A DNA stretch of 37,702 nucleotides, taken from DASZPL01 sp035550315 (lineage in GTDB: Bacteria; Actinomycetota; Actinomycetes; JAFAQI01). Position numbers and translations under genes: made by a program. This document shows positions 24,480-32,632 of this stretch, piece after piece. How positions within the stretch are numbered: position 1 is the stretch's first letter; each line of letters begins with the position of its first letter. Under the pieces are notes generated by a model. It saw nothing but the letters and a program-made list of their open reading frames with translations, did not search any database and was not told the DNA's origin. The stretch is taken from positions 1 through 37,702 of the forward strand of contig DASZPL010000045.1 of the NCBI GenBank assembly GCA_035550315.1, in the 5' to 3' direction.

Positions 24480-25259
24480 CTAGAGGCGGAGTATGGCGAC
24501 CTGCTCGCGCTCGCGCTTTCCCTTCAACGTCAGCTCGCGGGTCTCGGCGTCGGTGACCTCGTGATTCGCCTCGCGCACGCGCATCGACATCACGATCTCG
24601 CCGCTGGCAGCGGCCGCCTGGAGCCGGGCTGCGGTGTTGACGACGTCACCGATGGCGGTGAAGTCCTTCACCTCGCCGGCGCCGACGTTGCCGACGTAGG
24701 CGCTGCCGTAGTCGAGCCCGATGCCCAGCGTGACCCACGGGGTCTCGCCCGGGTAGCCGGCGGCGGCGAGCAGGGCGCGCGCGTCGTCGACCATGTCGAT
24801 CGCCGGCTGATCGGAGAACACCCGCGGCAGGTAGAGCGCCATCACCTCGTCGCCGACGAGCTTGTCCACGATGGCGTGCTCGCAGAGCACGTCCACGGCG
24901 GCGGCGTAGAACCGGTTGAGCAGGCCGGCGGTCGTCTCCGGCGACTGCTGCTCGGCGAGGGAGGTGAAGCCGCGGATGTCGGCGAACAGCACGCCGACCT
25001 CCATCTCGATGCCGCCCATCGGCGCCTTCTCAAAGCACTGGCTGCACAGCCGCGGGTTCTTGCGCGACGGCGCGAAGCCGACGCGGCTGACGATGCGCCC
25101 GCCGACTCCGGCGAACGGGGCGCGGCAGATCGCGCAGCGCGGGTCGCTGGGCAGGCGCCGCATCATCCGGGCGAAGGCTCGCACCCGGTGGGACTCGAGC
25201 ATCGAGAAGAACGCGACGTCCGGCGATTGCCGCATTGGGGGAGCGTAAGCGCTCGTCAA
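24480..25259 (-). CDS. Class III adenylyl cyclase with N-terminal four-cysteine module
   Basis: This encodes 259 aa from TTG 25259, which overlaps the stop of the upstream acyltransferase as TTGA; ATG 25235 is an alternative start. Residues about 40-76 hold two CxxC pairs (Cys42/45 and Cys72/75) that look like a zinc or redox module. The cyclase domain (about 86-250) has both metal Asp (Asp94 in FADIRGF and Asp137 in LVGDEVM). The adenine-selecting pair is Lys133 and Asp199, and the transition-state residues are Asn208 and Arg212 in VVNTAARL. All key residues are present, so an active ATP cyclase is expected. There is no membrane segment, so it is probably cytosolic. Confidence 0.9.
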   Translation of the reverse strand: MTSAYAPPMRQSPDVAFFSMLESHRVRAFARMMRRLPSDPRCAICRAPFAGVGGRIVSRVGFAPSRKNPRLCSQCFEKAPMGGIEMEVGVLFADIRGFTSLAEQQSPETTAGLLNRFYAAAVDVLCEHAIVDKLVGDEVMALYLPRVFSDQPAIDMVDDARALLAAAGYPGETPWVTLGIGLDYGSAYVGNVGAGEVKDFTAIGDVVNTAARLQAAAASGEIVMSMRVREANHEVTDAETRELTLKGKREREQVAILRL

Positions 25260-27451
25260 TGCCGCCGGGCGGCTCTGACTGCGGCAGCAATGGCGTTCGT
25301 GTAGCCCACGGCGCCAGCCGGCCGCAGGTGAATGTCGTCGGAGTACAGCCAGCCCCGGTGCTGGCTGGCGATGTGGTTCCAGTCGAGGACGACGGCGTTG
25401 TGAAACCGCGGGACGATCCGCCGGATGGTGTTGTTGTTCGGCGTCTGCCAGTTGCCGTCGTAGGAATCGATGTGGTCGGTCAGCACGAGCACCAGCGGGG
25501 TCGCCGCGAGGTCATGCAGGGTGCGGCTCAGGTCGTCGGGGTTGATCAGCCCGTTGTCGCCGACGTGCAAAACGACGACCGGGGCGAGCCGGCCGGCGCG
25601 GGCCGCGGCGCGGACGTCGGCCAGGATCGGGCCCGGCTGCCGGCCTTCGACGGCGTCGATCGTGCCGCCGGCGAAGACCTGGCCCAGCTCGCGGCGGGCG
25701 CCGAGCAGCACCGAGTCGCCGAAGCCGCTCAGCCGCGGCAGCCCGTGACGACCGATGTGCAGCGCGATGATCTGCGGCTTGGCGCTGTGCTGCACCGGCG
25801 GGATGTGACGCGCGTGATGCCGCGGGTGGGCGGCTGCCGCTGGCCTCGCCGCGCCCGGCCGGTGATGGCGCGGCGGAGTCGCGGCGGCCCGGTGGTGCGA
25901 CGGACCCGAGCCGAGGCTGAGGTGCGTGCCGCCGCGGCTTGCCGCCAGGGCGGCGTCGCCGACCGGCGCGGCCGGACCGATCGCGATCACGACGGTGGCG
26001 AGAGCGGCGGCGCTTGCCAGACAGCCGGCACCCACGGCGGTGAGGCTCGGCCCGCGCACCAACGAGCGGGCCCGGTGACCGACCGCCGCCAAGCTCGCCC
26101 GCAACCCGGCACGCCGCGCGGGCACCTCGACGTACCGGTAAGTCAGGTCCGCCAGGACGATTGTCGCGGCCACCCGCAGCAGCTGGACGGATGCCGTCGG
26201 GATCGACAGGTCGAGCCCGGGACGCGTGACGACGGCGACCGGCCAGTGCCACAGATAGATGCTGTAGGACCGGACGCCGAGCCAGCGAAGCGGCGGCATG
26301 TCCAGCAAGCGCCCGAGCCAATGCCCGGGCCGGGTCGCCGCGGCGATCACGGCGCACACCGCGGCTGCCACGAGCAGGAAGCCGCCGCGATACAGCCAGG
26401 TCGTGTACTCGGTCATCCAGACGCAGCAGGCAACCAGCCCGCCGAGCCCGGCGACGCCGACCACCGTGACCGCGGGCTGCAGCCAGCGTTCCTGCAGCCG
26501 TGGCAGGCTCGGCCGGCCAGACGCGCCGGCTGCTTGGCCCGCCGCCCAGGCGCCGAGGGCGGCGCCGAGCAACAGCCCCATGCAGTGGGTGTCGGTGCCG
26601 TAGTAGAGGAACGAGCCGTCGCTGCCATAGGGGACGTGCTGCCGGTCGGCCAGCCACCAGGTCAGGCCGGTCGAGGCGAACGCCATGGTGAGCGCGACGA
26701 CACACAGCGGCCGCATCACCCGCGCCGGCGAGAAGGTGCCCGACCGCTCGGCCCGGGCGCGGGCCACCACAAGCGTGGCCACGAGGATCAGTGGCCAGAA
26801 CAGGTAGAACTGCTCCTCGACGCCGAGCGACCAGAGGTGCTGCAGCATGGTCGGCCGGCCGGTCGCGACGAAGTACGACTGATGGTCGAACGCCAGCCAC
26901 CAGTTGGCACTGAACAACCCACTCGACACCACCATGCCGCGCACCGTGGCCAGCTGGTCGCGCCAGACCAGTGCCGCGCTGCTGACGACGACGAGCAGGA
27001 CTCCCAGCGCCGGCAGCAGCCGCCGGGCGCGTCGGCGGTAGAACAGCGGGACGGCAACCCGGCGCGTGTCCAAGAACTCGCGGGCCAGCAGCCGGGTGAT
27101 CAGGTAGCCGCTGATCCCGAAGAACACATCGACGCCGAGGAACCCGCCGGGCAGCCCGAGACCGAAGTGGAAGACGACGACGGCGATGACGGCGAGGGCA
27201 CGCAATCCGTCGAGACCTTGCCAACGCGGATGCGACCGGCGCCGCGCGGACAGTGGCCACGGCGACACCGTCGGTGCTTCGGGTGGCGGCGGTGCGACGA
27301 ACACCCGGGTCGGTGCCTGGCGGGACGCTTCCGCCGACGCTGGCGCCGTCCCGGTGAACGCGTTAGGCGTCCCGAGCAACTGGGTTAGGTCGACGTAGCC
27401 AGGAGAGCGTGGACCGCGCCAACTGCGTGGGGCGCGCATCGGAGTTACCAC
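25256..27451 (-). CDS. OatA-like membrane acyltransferase with C-terminal SGNH domain
   Basis: This encodes 731 aa from GTG 27451, or 727 aa from ATG 27439. A Pro/Ala-rich cytosolic N-terminus (about 1-70) is followed by an acyltransferase-3 domain with about ten membrane helices (about 75-430). Motifs there are GLDGLRALAVIAVVVFHFG with its catalytic-type His, GVDVFFGISGYLITRLL, SLGVEEQFYLFWPL and SYSIYLWHWP. A His/Pro-rich linker leads to an extracellular SGNH esterase/transferase domain with GDSV (Ser580) and DDIH (Asp705, His708). Such proteins move acetyl groups across the membrane and O-acetylate peptidoglycan or surface glycans. The substrate is unknown. The stop overlaps the start of the cyclase gene. 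Confidence 0.92.
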   Translation of the reverse strand: MVTPMRAPRSWRGPRSPGYVDLTQLLGTPNAFTGTAPASAEASRQAPTRVFVAPPPPEAPTVSPWPLSARRRSHPRWQGLDGLRALAVIAVVVFHFGLGLPGGFLGVDVFFGISGYLITRLLAREFLDTRRVAVPLFYRRRARRLLPALGVLLVVVSSAALVWRDQLATVRGMVVSSGLFSANWWLAFDHQSYFVATGRPTMLQHLWSLGVEEQFYLFWPLILVATLVVARARAERSGTFSPARVMRPLCVVALTMAFASTGLTWWLADRQHVPYGSDGSFLYYGTDTHCMGLLLGAALGAWAAGQAAGASGRPSLPRLQERWLQPAVTVVGVAGLGGLVACCVWMTEYTTWLYRGGFLLVAAAVCAVIAAATRPGHWLGRLLDMPPLRWLGVRSYSIYLWHWPVAVVTRPGLDLSIPTASVQLLRVAATIVLADLTYRYVEVPARRAGLRASLAAVGHRARSLVRGPSLTAVGAGCLASAAALATVVIAIGPAAPVGDAALAASRGGTHLSLGSGPSHHRAAATPPRHHRPGAARPAAAAHPRHHARHIPPVQHSAKPQIIALHIGRHGLPRLSGFGDSVLLGARRELGQVFAGGTIDAVEGRQPGPILADVRAAARAGRLAPVVVLHVGDNGLINPDDLSRTLHDLAATPLVLVLTDHIDSYDGNWQTPNNNTIRRIVPRFHNAVVLDWNHIASQHRGWLYSDDIHLRPAGAVGYTNAIAAAVRAARRH

Positions 27452-27568
27452 ACTCGCCTCGCTTGGCTGGTTTGCCGTGATCCAGATTGTCGTCAGTTGG
27501 ACGCCTCAACCGCCGCAACGGTTGGAGCGACACGCTAGACCGACTCGCGAGGTGATGGGAATGGTGGG

Positions 27569-27757
27569 CTAGGGGGTCGCGACCTCGACGCGATAGATCT
27601 CCGCGCCGCAGGCGCAATGCAGCAGGTCTGTCGGGCCGTCAGGGCACTGGTCGACGACCTGCAAGCGGATGCCGCAGTCGCCGTGGAGATACTCCGGCGG
27701 TGAACTCTCGGTCCCCCGATCCGATCGAGGCGATGCGGGGGCTTTTGCGTCCTCCAT
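27569..27757 (-). CDS. Small Cys-containing hypothetical protein
   Basis: This encodes 62 aa from ATG 27757, fixed by AGGAGGGTGAGG immediately upstream on the minus strand. Cysteines occur as HGDCGIRL, QCPDG and HCACGAE, a spacing that could bind a metal. No family is recognised. It is divergent from a TetR regulator gene with an operator-like repeat between the two, so it may be a target of that regulator. The acyltransferase gene begins 117 bp downstream on the same strand; that gap contains a short inverted repeat (27507-27512 with 27519-27524) but no clear terminator. Confidence 0.6.
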   Translation of the reverse strand: MEDAKAPASPRSDRGTESSPPEYLHGDCGIRLQVVDQCPDGPTDLLHCACGAEIYRVEVATP

Positions 27758-27809
27758 CTGCCTCACCCTCCTGTAACCGATCGCCGGATGTGGCGCGCGC
27801 ACAAATGAT

Positions 27810-27825
27810 TACGGTTGTGACCGTA
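27810..27825. promoter_or_regulatory. Candidate TetR operator between divergent genes
   Basis: TACGGT-TGTG-ACCGTA is an inverted repeat with perfect 6-bp arms, followed by a further CCGTA. It lies between the small Cys protein gene (start 27757) and the TetR gene (start 27879), where a TetR protein usually binds. TACCGT at 27824-27829 could serve as the -10 of the regulator gene. Confidence 0.5.
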
Positions 27826-27878
27826 CCGTATTCATCTGCACCTCGGGCGACTGTTCGGATCAGCCTGCGAGGCGTTCA

Positions 27879-28499
27879 TTGACTACTGAGCCGTCGCGCG
27901 GGCCGCGCGCTCGCGGCGGGGCTCGGCCGGGGGCCGGGCGGCCGCGTGTCGCCGGTTTCGATGACGCGATCCTGGCGGCCACGGCCGATCTGCTGCAGCG
28001 CAAGACGTACGCCGAGTTCACGGTCGAAGCCGTCGCTGCGCGGGCCGGCGTGGCAGTGGGCACCGTGTACCGGCGGTGGCCGTCGAAGGCCTCGCTCGCC
28101 GCCGCCGCCTACCTCGACGTACTCGGCCAGGACGAGCCGGTCGACACGGGTTCGCTGCGTGGCGATCTGACAGAGGTCGCGCACGACGTCCTTCGCCTCT
28201 TCACCGGCGTGCACGGCCGGATGTTGCTGACGCTGCTCACCGCGGCTGGCGGAGACCAGCAGCTGATGCAGGCGATTCGCCGGTCGACGCGGACCCGACG
28301 CAAGACGCTGCGGGCGGCGTTGCAGCGCGCCATCGCACGCGGCGAGATAGCCGAGTGGACGGACATCGATTTGGCGATGGACCTGTTCGTCGGGCCGCTG
28401 TGGACTCGGCTACTCGTCACGGGCGAGCGGATCACCCCGCCGATGGTCGCCGGCGTGGTCGAGCTGACCGTACGGGCGCTTGGAGCAGCTCCCGCTTGA
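27879..28499 (+). CDS. TetR-family transcriptional regulator
   Basis: This encodes 206 aa from TTG 27879, with GCGAGGCG just upstream and no in-frame ATG at the N-terminus. After an Arg/Gly/Pro-rich tail (about 1-25) comes the TetR helix-turn-helix: AGFDDAILAATADLLQ, FTVEAVAARAGVAVGTVYRRWPSKASL. The C-terminal ligand and dimer domain (about 80-200) resembles the TetR_C group with GDLTEVAHDVLRLF and FVGPLWTRLLVTGE. The ligand is unknown. An operator-like repeat lies upstream, consistent with autoregulation and control of the divergent small gene. A MarR gene follows 46 bp downstream on the same strand. Confidence 0.92.
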   Translation: MTTEPSRGPRARGGARPGAGRPRVAGFDDAILAATADLLQRKTYAEFTVEAVAARAGVAVGTVYRRWPSKASLAAAAYLDVLGQDEPVDTGSLRGDLTEVAHDVLRLFTGVHGRMLLTLLTAAGGDQQLMQAIRRSTRTRRKTLRAALQRAIARGEIAEWTDIDLAMDLFVGPLWTRLLVTGERITPPMVAGVVELTVRALGAAPA

Positions 28500-28519
28500 G
28501 AGATTGCGCGCCGCCGATG

Positions 28520-28535
28520 ATTGCAGTACTGCAAT
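28520..28535. promoter_or_regulatory. Perfect 16-bp palindrome, candidate MarR operator
   Basis: ATTGCAGTACTGCAAT is a perfect palindrome 10 bp before the MarR GTG start. MarR sites commonly have TTGC and GCAA half-sites with this spacing. It also lies 20 bp after the TetR stop, so it probably marks the promoter of the MarR-ClC pair. Confidence 0.6.
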
Positions 28536-28545
28536 ACTAGTCGCT

Positions 28546-29022
28546 GTGCAGGATGACGCCGCAGCGCTCGCGGATGCCGCCGATGCGGTGCTGCGTGCCA
28601 GCCGCGCGCTCGTCGGCGTCGCGGCGCGATCGCTGGCGCAGGTGGAGGATCAGGTCACGCTGCCGCAGTACCGGGCCCTGGTGGTCTTGGCGGCTCGCGG
28701 CTCGCTACGTCCGGTTGATCTTGCAACGGTGCTGGAAGTGAGCCCGTCGACCGCGACGCGGATGTGCGACCGGCTGGTTCGCAAGGGGCTGATCGACCGG
28801 TCACATCGGGTGAGCGACCGCCGCGAGGTAGAGCTCACGCTGTCGGACGCCGGCCGGAAGCTGATCCGTGAGGTCACGTCAAGGCGCCGCCGCGAGATCC
28901 AGCGGATCGTGGCGCGGCTGCCGGACCGGGCGCGTTCGCAGCTGGTTGCAGCGCTTCAGGGCTTCGGCGAGGCGGCTGGCGAGACGCCCGACAGCGCATG
29001 GACGCTGGGATTGGCGCCGTGA
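28546..29022 (+). CDS. MarR-family transcriptional regulator
   Basis: This encodes 158 aa from GTG 28546, chosen because it directly follows the palindromic operator; the open frame extends back into the TetR gene. The winged helix-turn-helix region runs VTLPQYRALVVLAARGSL, VDLATVLEVSPSTATRMCDRLV, GLIDRSHRVSDRREVELTLSDAG, with the wing residues DRRE as in canonical MarR proteins. Helices at both ends form the dimer interface. The stop overlaps the ClC start as GTGA, so it likely controls its own operon including the chloride transporter. The inducing ligand is unknown. No strong ribosome-binding site is visible, so the mRNA may be leaderless. Confidence 0.9.
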   Translation: MQDDAAALADAADAVLRASRALVGVAARSLAQVEDQVTLPQYRALVVLAARGSLRPVDLATVLEVSPSTATRMCDRLVRKGLIDRSHRVSDRREVELTLSDAGRKLIREVTSRRRREIQRIVARLPDRARSQLVAALQGFGEAAGETPDSAWTLGLAP

Positions 29023-31139
29023 CCATTCGTCGACTCGGGTTGGCTCCGGGCAGCTTGCCGTTGCCGGCGGGTTGGCGCCGTCATGGCTTCGACTGGGTGC
29101 GCGGCTCGGCGGCCGGCCTGGTTCCGCTCGCGCTCCTGGTCGGTGCCGGTGCGGGCGCCGGAGCGGTGCTCTTCCGCTATCTGATCTTGTGGGTGACCGA
29201 GCTGGCGACGGGCCGCTCGGACTTCAGCTTCGCCGGCCGGGTCGGCAGCCCGCACTTCCCGGGACTGGGCGCCGCGTTCGTCGTGGTAGTCCCGGTGATC
29301 GGCGGGCTGACCTACGGCCCACTCATTGACCGGTTCGCCAAGGAGGCGCGCGGCCATGGCGTGCCGGAGGTGATGCTCGCGGTCGCGGAGAAGGGTGGCC
29401 GGATCGGTCCGGCGGTGGCGGCGGTCAAATCGCTCGCCTCGGCGCTGTGCATCGGCACCGGCGGCTCGGTGGGCCGGGAGGGCCCGATCGTGCAGATCGG
29501 CTCCGCGCTGGGCTCAACCATCGGTCAGCGGCTGCGGCTGCCGGAAAGCCGGTTGCGGCTGATGGTTGCCTGCGGCGCCGCCGGTGGCATCGCGGCGACC
29601 TTCAACGCCCCGATCGCGGGCGTGTTCTTCGCCCTGGAGCTGATCCTTCGCGATTTCGCCGCTGAGTCCTTCGGCGTGGTCGTGCTTGCCTCGGTCACGG
29701 CCGACGTGATCGGCCGCGCCGCCTTTGGCGACCAGCCGTTCCTCGCATTGCCCGGTTTCCATCTTGTCTCCGGCTGGGACTACCTGCTCTACGCGACGCT
29801 CGGTTTGCTCGCGGCGGTGATCGGGGTCGGGTTCATCCGGGTGCTCTATGGCCTGGAAGACGCGTTCGACCGGTGGTGGCCCGGCCCGATGTGGTCTCGG
29901 CCGGCGACCGGCGGCTTGCTGCTCGGCGTTTTGCTGCTCGGGCTCCCCGAGATGTACGGCGTCGGCTATCCCGTCCTGGAAGCCGGCATCCGCGGCCACT
30001 ACAGCGGCGGGTTCCTGTTGCTGCTGCTCGCCGGCAAGCTCGCCGCCGTCAGCTTGACCATTGCGATCGGCGGCTCCGGCGGCGTGTTCGCACCGTCGCT
30101 GTTCATGGGTGCGATGCTCGGCACCGCGTTCGGCGACCTCACCCATGCGCTATTTCCGGGCGTCGCCGGCCCGGCCGGGGCCTACGGGCTGATCGGCATG
30201 GGCGCGGTGTTCGCCGGGGCCGCGAGAGCACCGATTACCGCCGTACTGATCATCTTCGAGCTCACCGGCGACTACACCATCGTGCTGCCCTTGATGGCCG
30301 CGATCGTGCTCGCCGCCGGGCTGAGCAACCTGGTCTCCCGCGACACCATCTACACCCTCAAGCTCCGCCGCCGCGGCATCGACATCATGCGCGGCCGAGC
30401 GGCGAATCTCATGGCTGTGCTACGGGTCGCCGACGCCATGCAGCCCGTCCCGCGAGCCCTCGACCAGCGGACATCGCTCGCCGAGATCATCGACGTCTTT
30501 GATGCCGAAGGTCGCGACGCGCTGCCGGTTGTCGACGACCACGGCGCCTACCGCGGCACCGTCACCTCGGCCGAGGTCGAAGCCAGCGCGCGGGACAACA
30601 CCTTGGATGCGACCGCCGCCGACCTGGCCGTCGCGATCCCGACCATCCGCGCCGACCAGACCCTCGAGCAGGCGCTGAACCTGCTCGTCAGCAACGACCG
30701 CTCCGGGCTGCCCGTCGTCGCCAGCGACGGCGGCCCGGTGACGGGATGGCTCACCCACCGTGACGTTCTCACTGCCTACAGCCGCCGCGTCCACCAGGGC
30801 GTCGCGCAGATCCACGACCAGCCGTCGGCGGCGACCGCACCGACGATCGCGGCACCGCCCCGCGCCCCACGGCGCCTCGGTGAGCTTCAGGGCTACCGGA
30901 TCATCGACCTCGAGCTGACTCGCGACGCCCCGCCCGTCGGCCAGCGGGTGGGGGACGTCGACTGGCCCCGCTCGTCGCTGCTGTTGGGCATCCGCCGGAA
31001 TGGCGGCACGCTGGCGCCCGACGAAGACACCCGTCTCGAACGCAACGACCGGCTCACCCTGCTCGTCAGAGCTGACACCGCCGACCGGTTCGTCGAACTG
31101 GTGGAGGACCTCGCCTCGGCGGCTGATCGCGACCGCTGA
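29019..31139 (+). CDS. ClC-family chloride channel/transporter with CBS pair and TrkA_C domain
   Basis: This encodes 706 aa from GTG 29019, overlapping the MarR stop; ATG 28998 is an alternative. The ClC membrane domain spans about 30-450 with GHGVPE (112-117), GSVGREGP with the gating Glu154, GGSGGVFAPS (351-360) and a Tyr445 equivalent to the central tyrosine. CBS domains follow at about 468-590 and a TrkA_C/RCK_C domain at about 625-700, both able to bind nucleotides or cyclic dinucleotides. The position of the proton glutamate of the E. coli antiporter is Leu208 (FALEL), and the selectivity serine is His113. Whether it is a channel or an exchanger is therefore open. Confidence 0.93.
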   Translation: MTIRRLGLAPGSLPLPAGWRRHGFDWVRGSAAGLVPLALLVGAGAGAGAVLFRYLILWVTELATGRSDFSFAGRVGSPHFPGLGAAFVVVVPVIGGLTYGPLIDRFAKEARGHGVPEVMLAVAEKGGRIGPAVAAVKSLASALCIGTGGSVGREGPIVQIGSALGSTIGQRLRLPESRLRLMVACGAAGGIAATFNAPIAGVFFALELILRDFAAESFGVVVLASVTADVIGRAAFGDQPFLALPGFHLVSGWDYLLYATLGLLAAVIGVGFIRVLYGLEDAFDRWWPGPMWSRPATGGLLLGVLLLGLPEMYGVGYPVLEAGIRGHYSGGFLLLLLAGKLAAVSLTIAIGGSGGVFAPSLFMGAMLGTAFGDLTHALFPGVAGPAGAYGLIGMGAVFAGAARAPITAVLIIFELTGDYTIVLPLMAAIVLAAGLSNLVSRDTIYTLKLRRRGIDIMRGRAANLMAVLRVADAMQPVPRALDQRTSLAEIIDVFDAEGRDALPVVDDHGAYRGTVTSAEVEASARDNTLDATAADLAVAIPTIRADQTLEQALNLLVSNDRSGLPVVASDGGPVTGWLTHRDVLTAYSRRVHQGVAQIHDQPSAATAPTIAAPPRAPRRLGELQGYRIIDLELTRDAPPVGQRVGDVDWPRSSLLLGIRRNGGTLAPDEDTRLERNDRLTLLVRADTADRFVELVEDLASAADRDR

Positions 31140-31159
31140 TCCGGGAACACCGTGATCGC

Positions 31160-31236
31160 TGGTGGGCAGGGGCGGGGTCGAACCGCCGACCTTCCGCTTT
31201 TCAGGCGGACGCTCGTACCAACTGAGCTACCTGCCC
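31160..31236 (-). tRNA. tRNA-Phe (GAA)
   Basis: On the minus strand a full cloverleaf is readable: acceptor GGGCAGG with CCTGCCC, D-stem GCTC/GAGC, anticodon stem TCCGC/GCGGA around loop CTGAAAA (anticodon GAA), and T-stem GGCGG/CCGCC. The discriminator A and an encoded CCA (31160-31162) follow. It lies 2.4 kb from the Asp and Glu tRNA genes on the same strand. Confidence 0.95.
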
Positions 31237-31312
31237 CGGAGGGACCGCACGAGTCTACGGTCAGCCGGCGATCCGGTGTGACGCGTCGTGCCGCAGCGGG
31301 CAGGATGACGCG

Positions 31313-32542
31313 GTGCCCCGCCGCCGCGACGCGCTTGCCGCCGCCCGAGTCGCCGGCGACGGTCTCGCCGGAACGGCGCGCACAGTGCGCGACGTCCATC
31401 TCGCAGTTGCCGACCGGGTCTTCCGGTACGTCGGACCGCAGGCACGGCCGGTGAGGCTCGCGCACGACGGCATCAGCCGCGTGACGTACGCCGCGGTCGG
31501 TGCCGGCGTTCGCGGGCTGGCTGAGGTCGGCGGTCGAGCGGCCGCGATCCGCCAGCCGGCCGGAGCCGCGTCCCAGCGAATCACCGACCATCCGACCGCC
31601 GCGGGTGTGATCGGCGCGCTCAACGGCGCCTGGGGCGACTACCTCAGTGGCCGACGCAGTCCGCTTGCGCTGGACATGACGATCCGACGGCACGGTCGCG
31701 ACGTGCCGCCGACCGAGGCGGACCTGGCGGCCGCGTTCTCCGACGCGAGCAGTGACGTCGTCGTGTTCCTGCACGGGTTGTGCGAGACCGACCGGGCGTG
31801 GTGGCTGGGCGCCGCCAAGCACTACGGCGACAATGACTCGACCCACGGTTCGCGGCTCGCCGTCGCGACCGGTGCGACGCCGGTCTACCTGCGCTACAAC
31901 ACCGGTCACCACATCTCCGACAACGGGCAATTGCTGGCCGCGCTGCTCGCCGACCTGGTGACGCACTGGCCGGTGCCGATAAGCCGGCTGACCCTCGTCG
32001 GCCACTCGATGGGCGCGCTGGTGATCCGCTCCGCATGCGCCCAAGCCGATGGCGAGGAATGGCTCGACCGGGTGCAGCGCTGCGTGTACCTCGGCGGGCC
32101 GCACCTCGGCGCACCCCTCGAGCTGGCGGCCACGGCCGCCGGCCTCGCGCTCGCCCGATTTCCGGAAACCAAGCCGCTGTCGCAAGCGCTGGCCACGCGC
32201 AGCTCCGGCATCAAGGACTTGCGGTACGGCGACATCGCTGCCGCCGACTGGGCGGAGATCACCGACCCGGATGCCTGGCGGGCGGAGCCGGCCGCCTGCC
32301 TGCCGCTACTGGCGAGCGTGACTCACTACTACGTCGGCGTCACCCTGACCCGAAGCAACCGCCATCCGGTCGCGCGGGTCATCGGCGACGCGTTCGTCAC
32401 GTGGCCAAGCGCGGGCGGCCGCAGCCGCCGTCGCGACCTCGCGCTCGCGGCCGACTGCGGCCGGCACCTCGGCGGCCTGCATCACTTCGACCTGCTCAAT
32501 CACCCGCGGGTCTGGGCCGTGCTCGAGGAGTGGCTTGGCTGA
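31313..32542 (+). CDS. α/β-hydrolase (PGAP1-like esterase/lipase)
   Basis: This encodes 409 aa from GTG 31313. The α/β-hydrolase core starts with the oxyanion strand VVVFLHGLCETD (about 149-160), followed by the nucleophile elbow LVGHSMGAL (Ser232) and YLGGPHLGAPLE, a pattern of PGAP1-like and lipase-related proteins. A His in GGLHHFDLLNHP near the C-terminus is a likely catalytic base. The first about 110 residues are helical and of unknown role. No signal peptide is evident, so it is probably cytosolic or membrane-associated. The substrate is unknown, presumably an ester. It lies with the next gene between tRNA-Phe and tRNA-Asp, on the strand opposite to them. Confidence 0.88.
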   Translation: MPRRRDALAAARVAGDGLAGTARTVRDVHLAVADRVFRYVGPQARPVRLAHDGISRVTYAAVGAGVRGLAEVGGRAAAIRQPAGAASQRITDHPTAAGVIGALNGAWGDYLSGRRSPLALDMTIRRHGRDVPPTEADLAAAFSDASSDVVVFLHGLCETDRAWWLGAAKHYGDNDSTHGSRLAVATGATPVYLRYNTGHHISDNGQLLAALLADLVTHWPVPISRLTLVGHSMGALVIRSACAQADGEEWLDRVQRCVYLGGPHLGAPLELAATAAGLALARFPETKPLSQALATRSSGIKDLRYGDIAAADWAEITDPDAWRAEPAACLPLLASVTHYYVGVTLTRSNRHPVARVIGDAFVTWPSAGGRSRRRDLALAADCGRHLGGLHHFDLLNHPRVWAVLEEWLG

Positions 32543-32632
32543 CCGGCAAGAAAACGACAGGTAAACCTCGCTTTTCCGGTGCGACGATGCTCGCTACCTT
32601 GTCGGCCAAGTCCCAGCAACGCGGGGGAGCAC

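Noticed and set aside
25235..27388. 717-aa open frame on the plus strand opposite the acyltransferase
   Set aside because: It is antisense to a clear membrane protein; its translation is Arg/Gln/Pro-rich low-complexity typical of high-GC shadow frames.
27500..27530. Terminator for the small Cys protein gene
   Set aside because: The stem is only 6 bp (CAACCG/CGGTTG) and no T tract follows on the minus strand.
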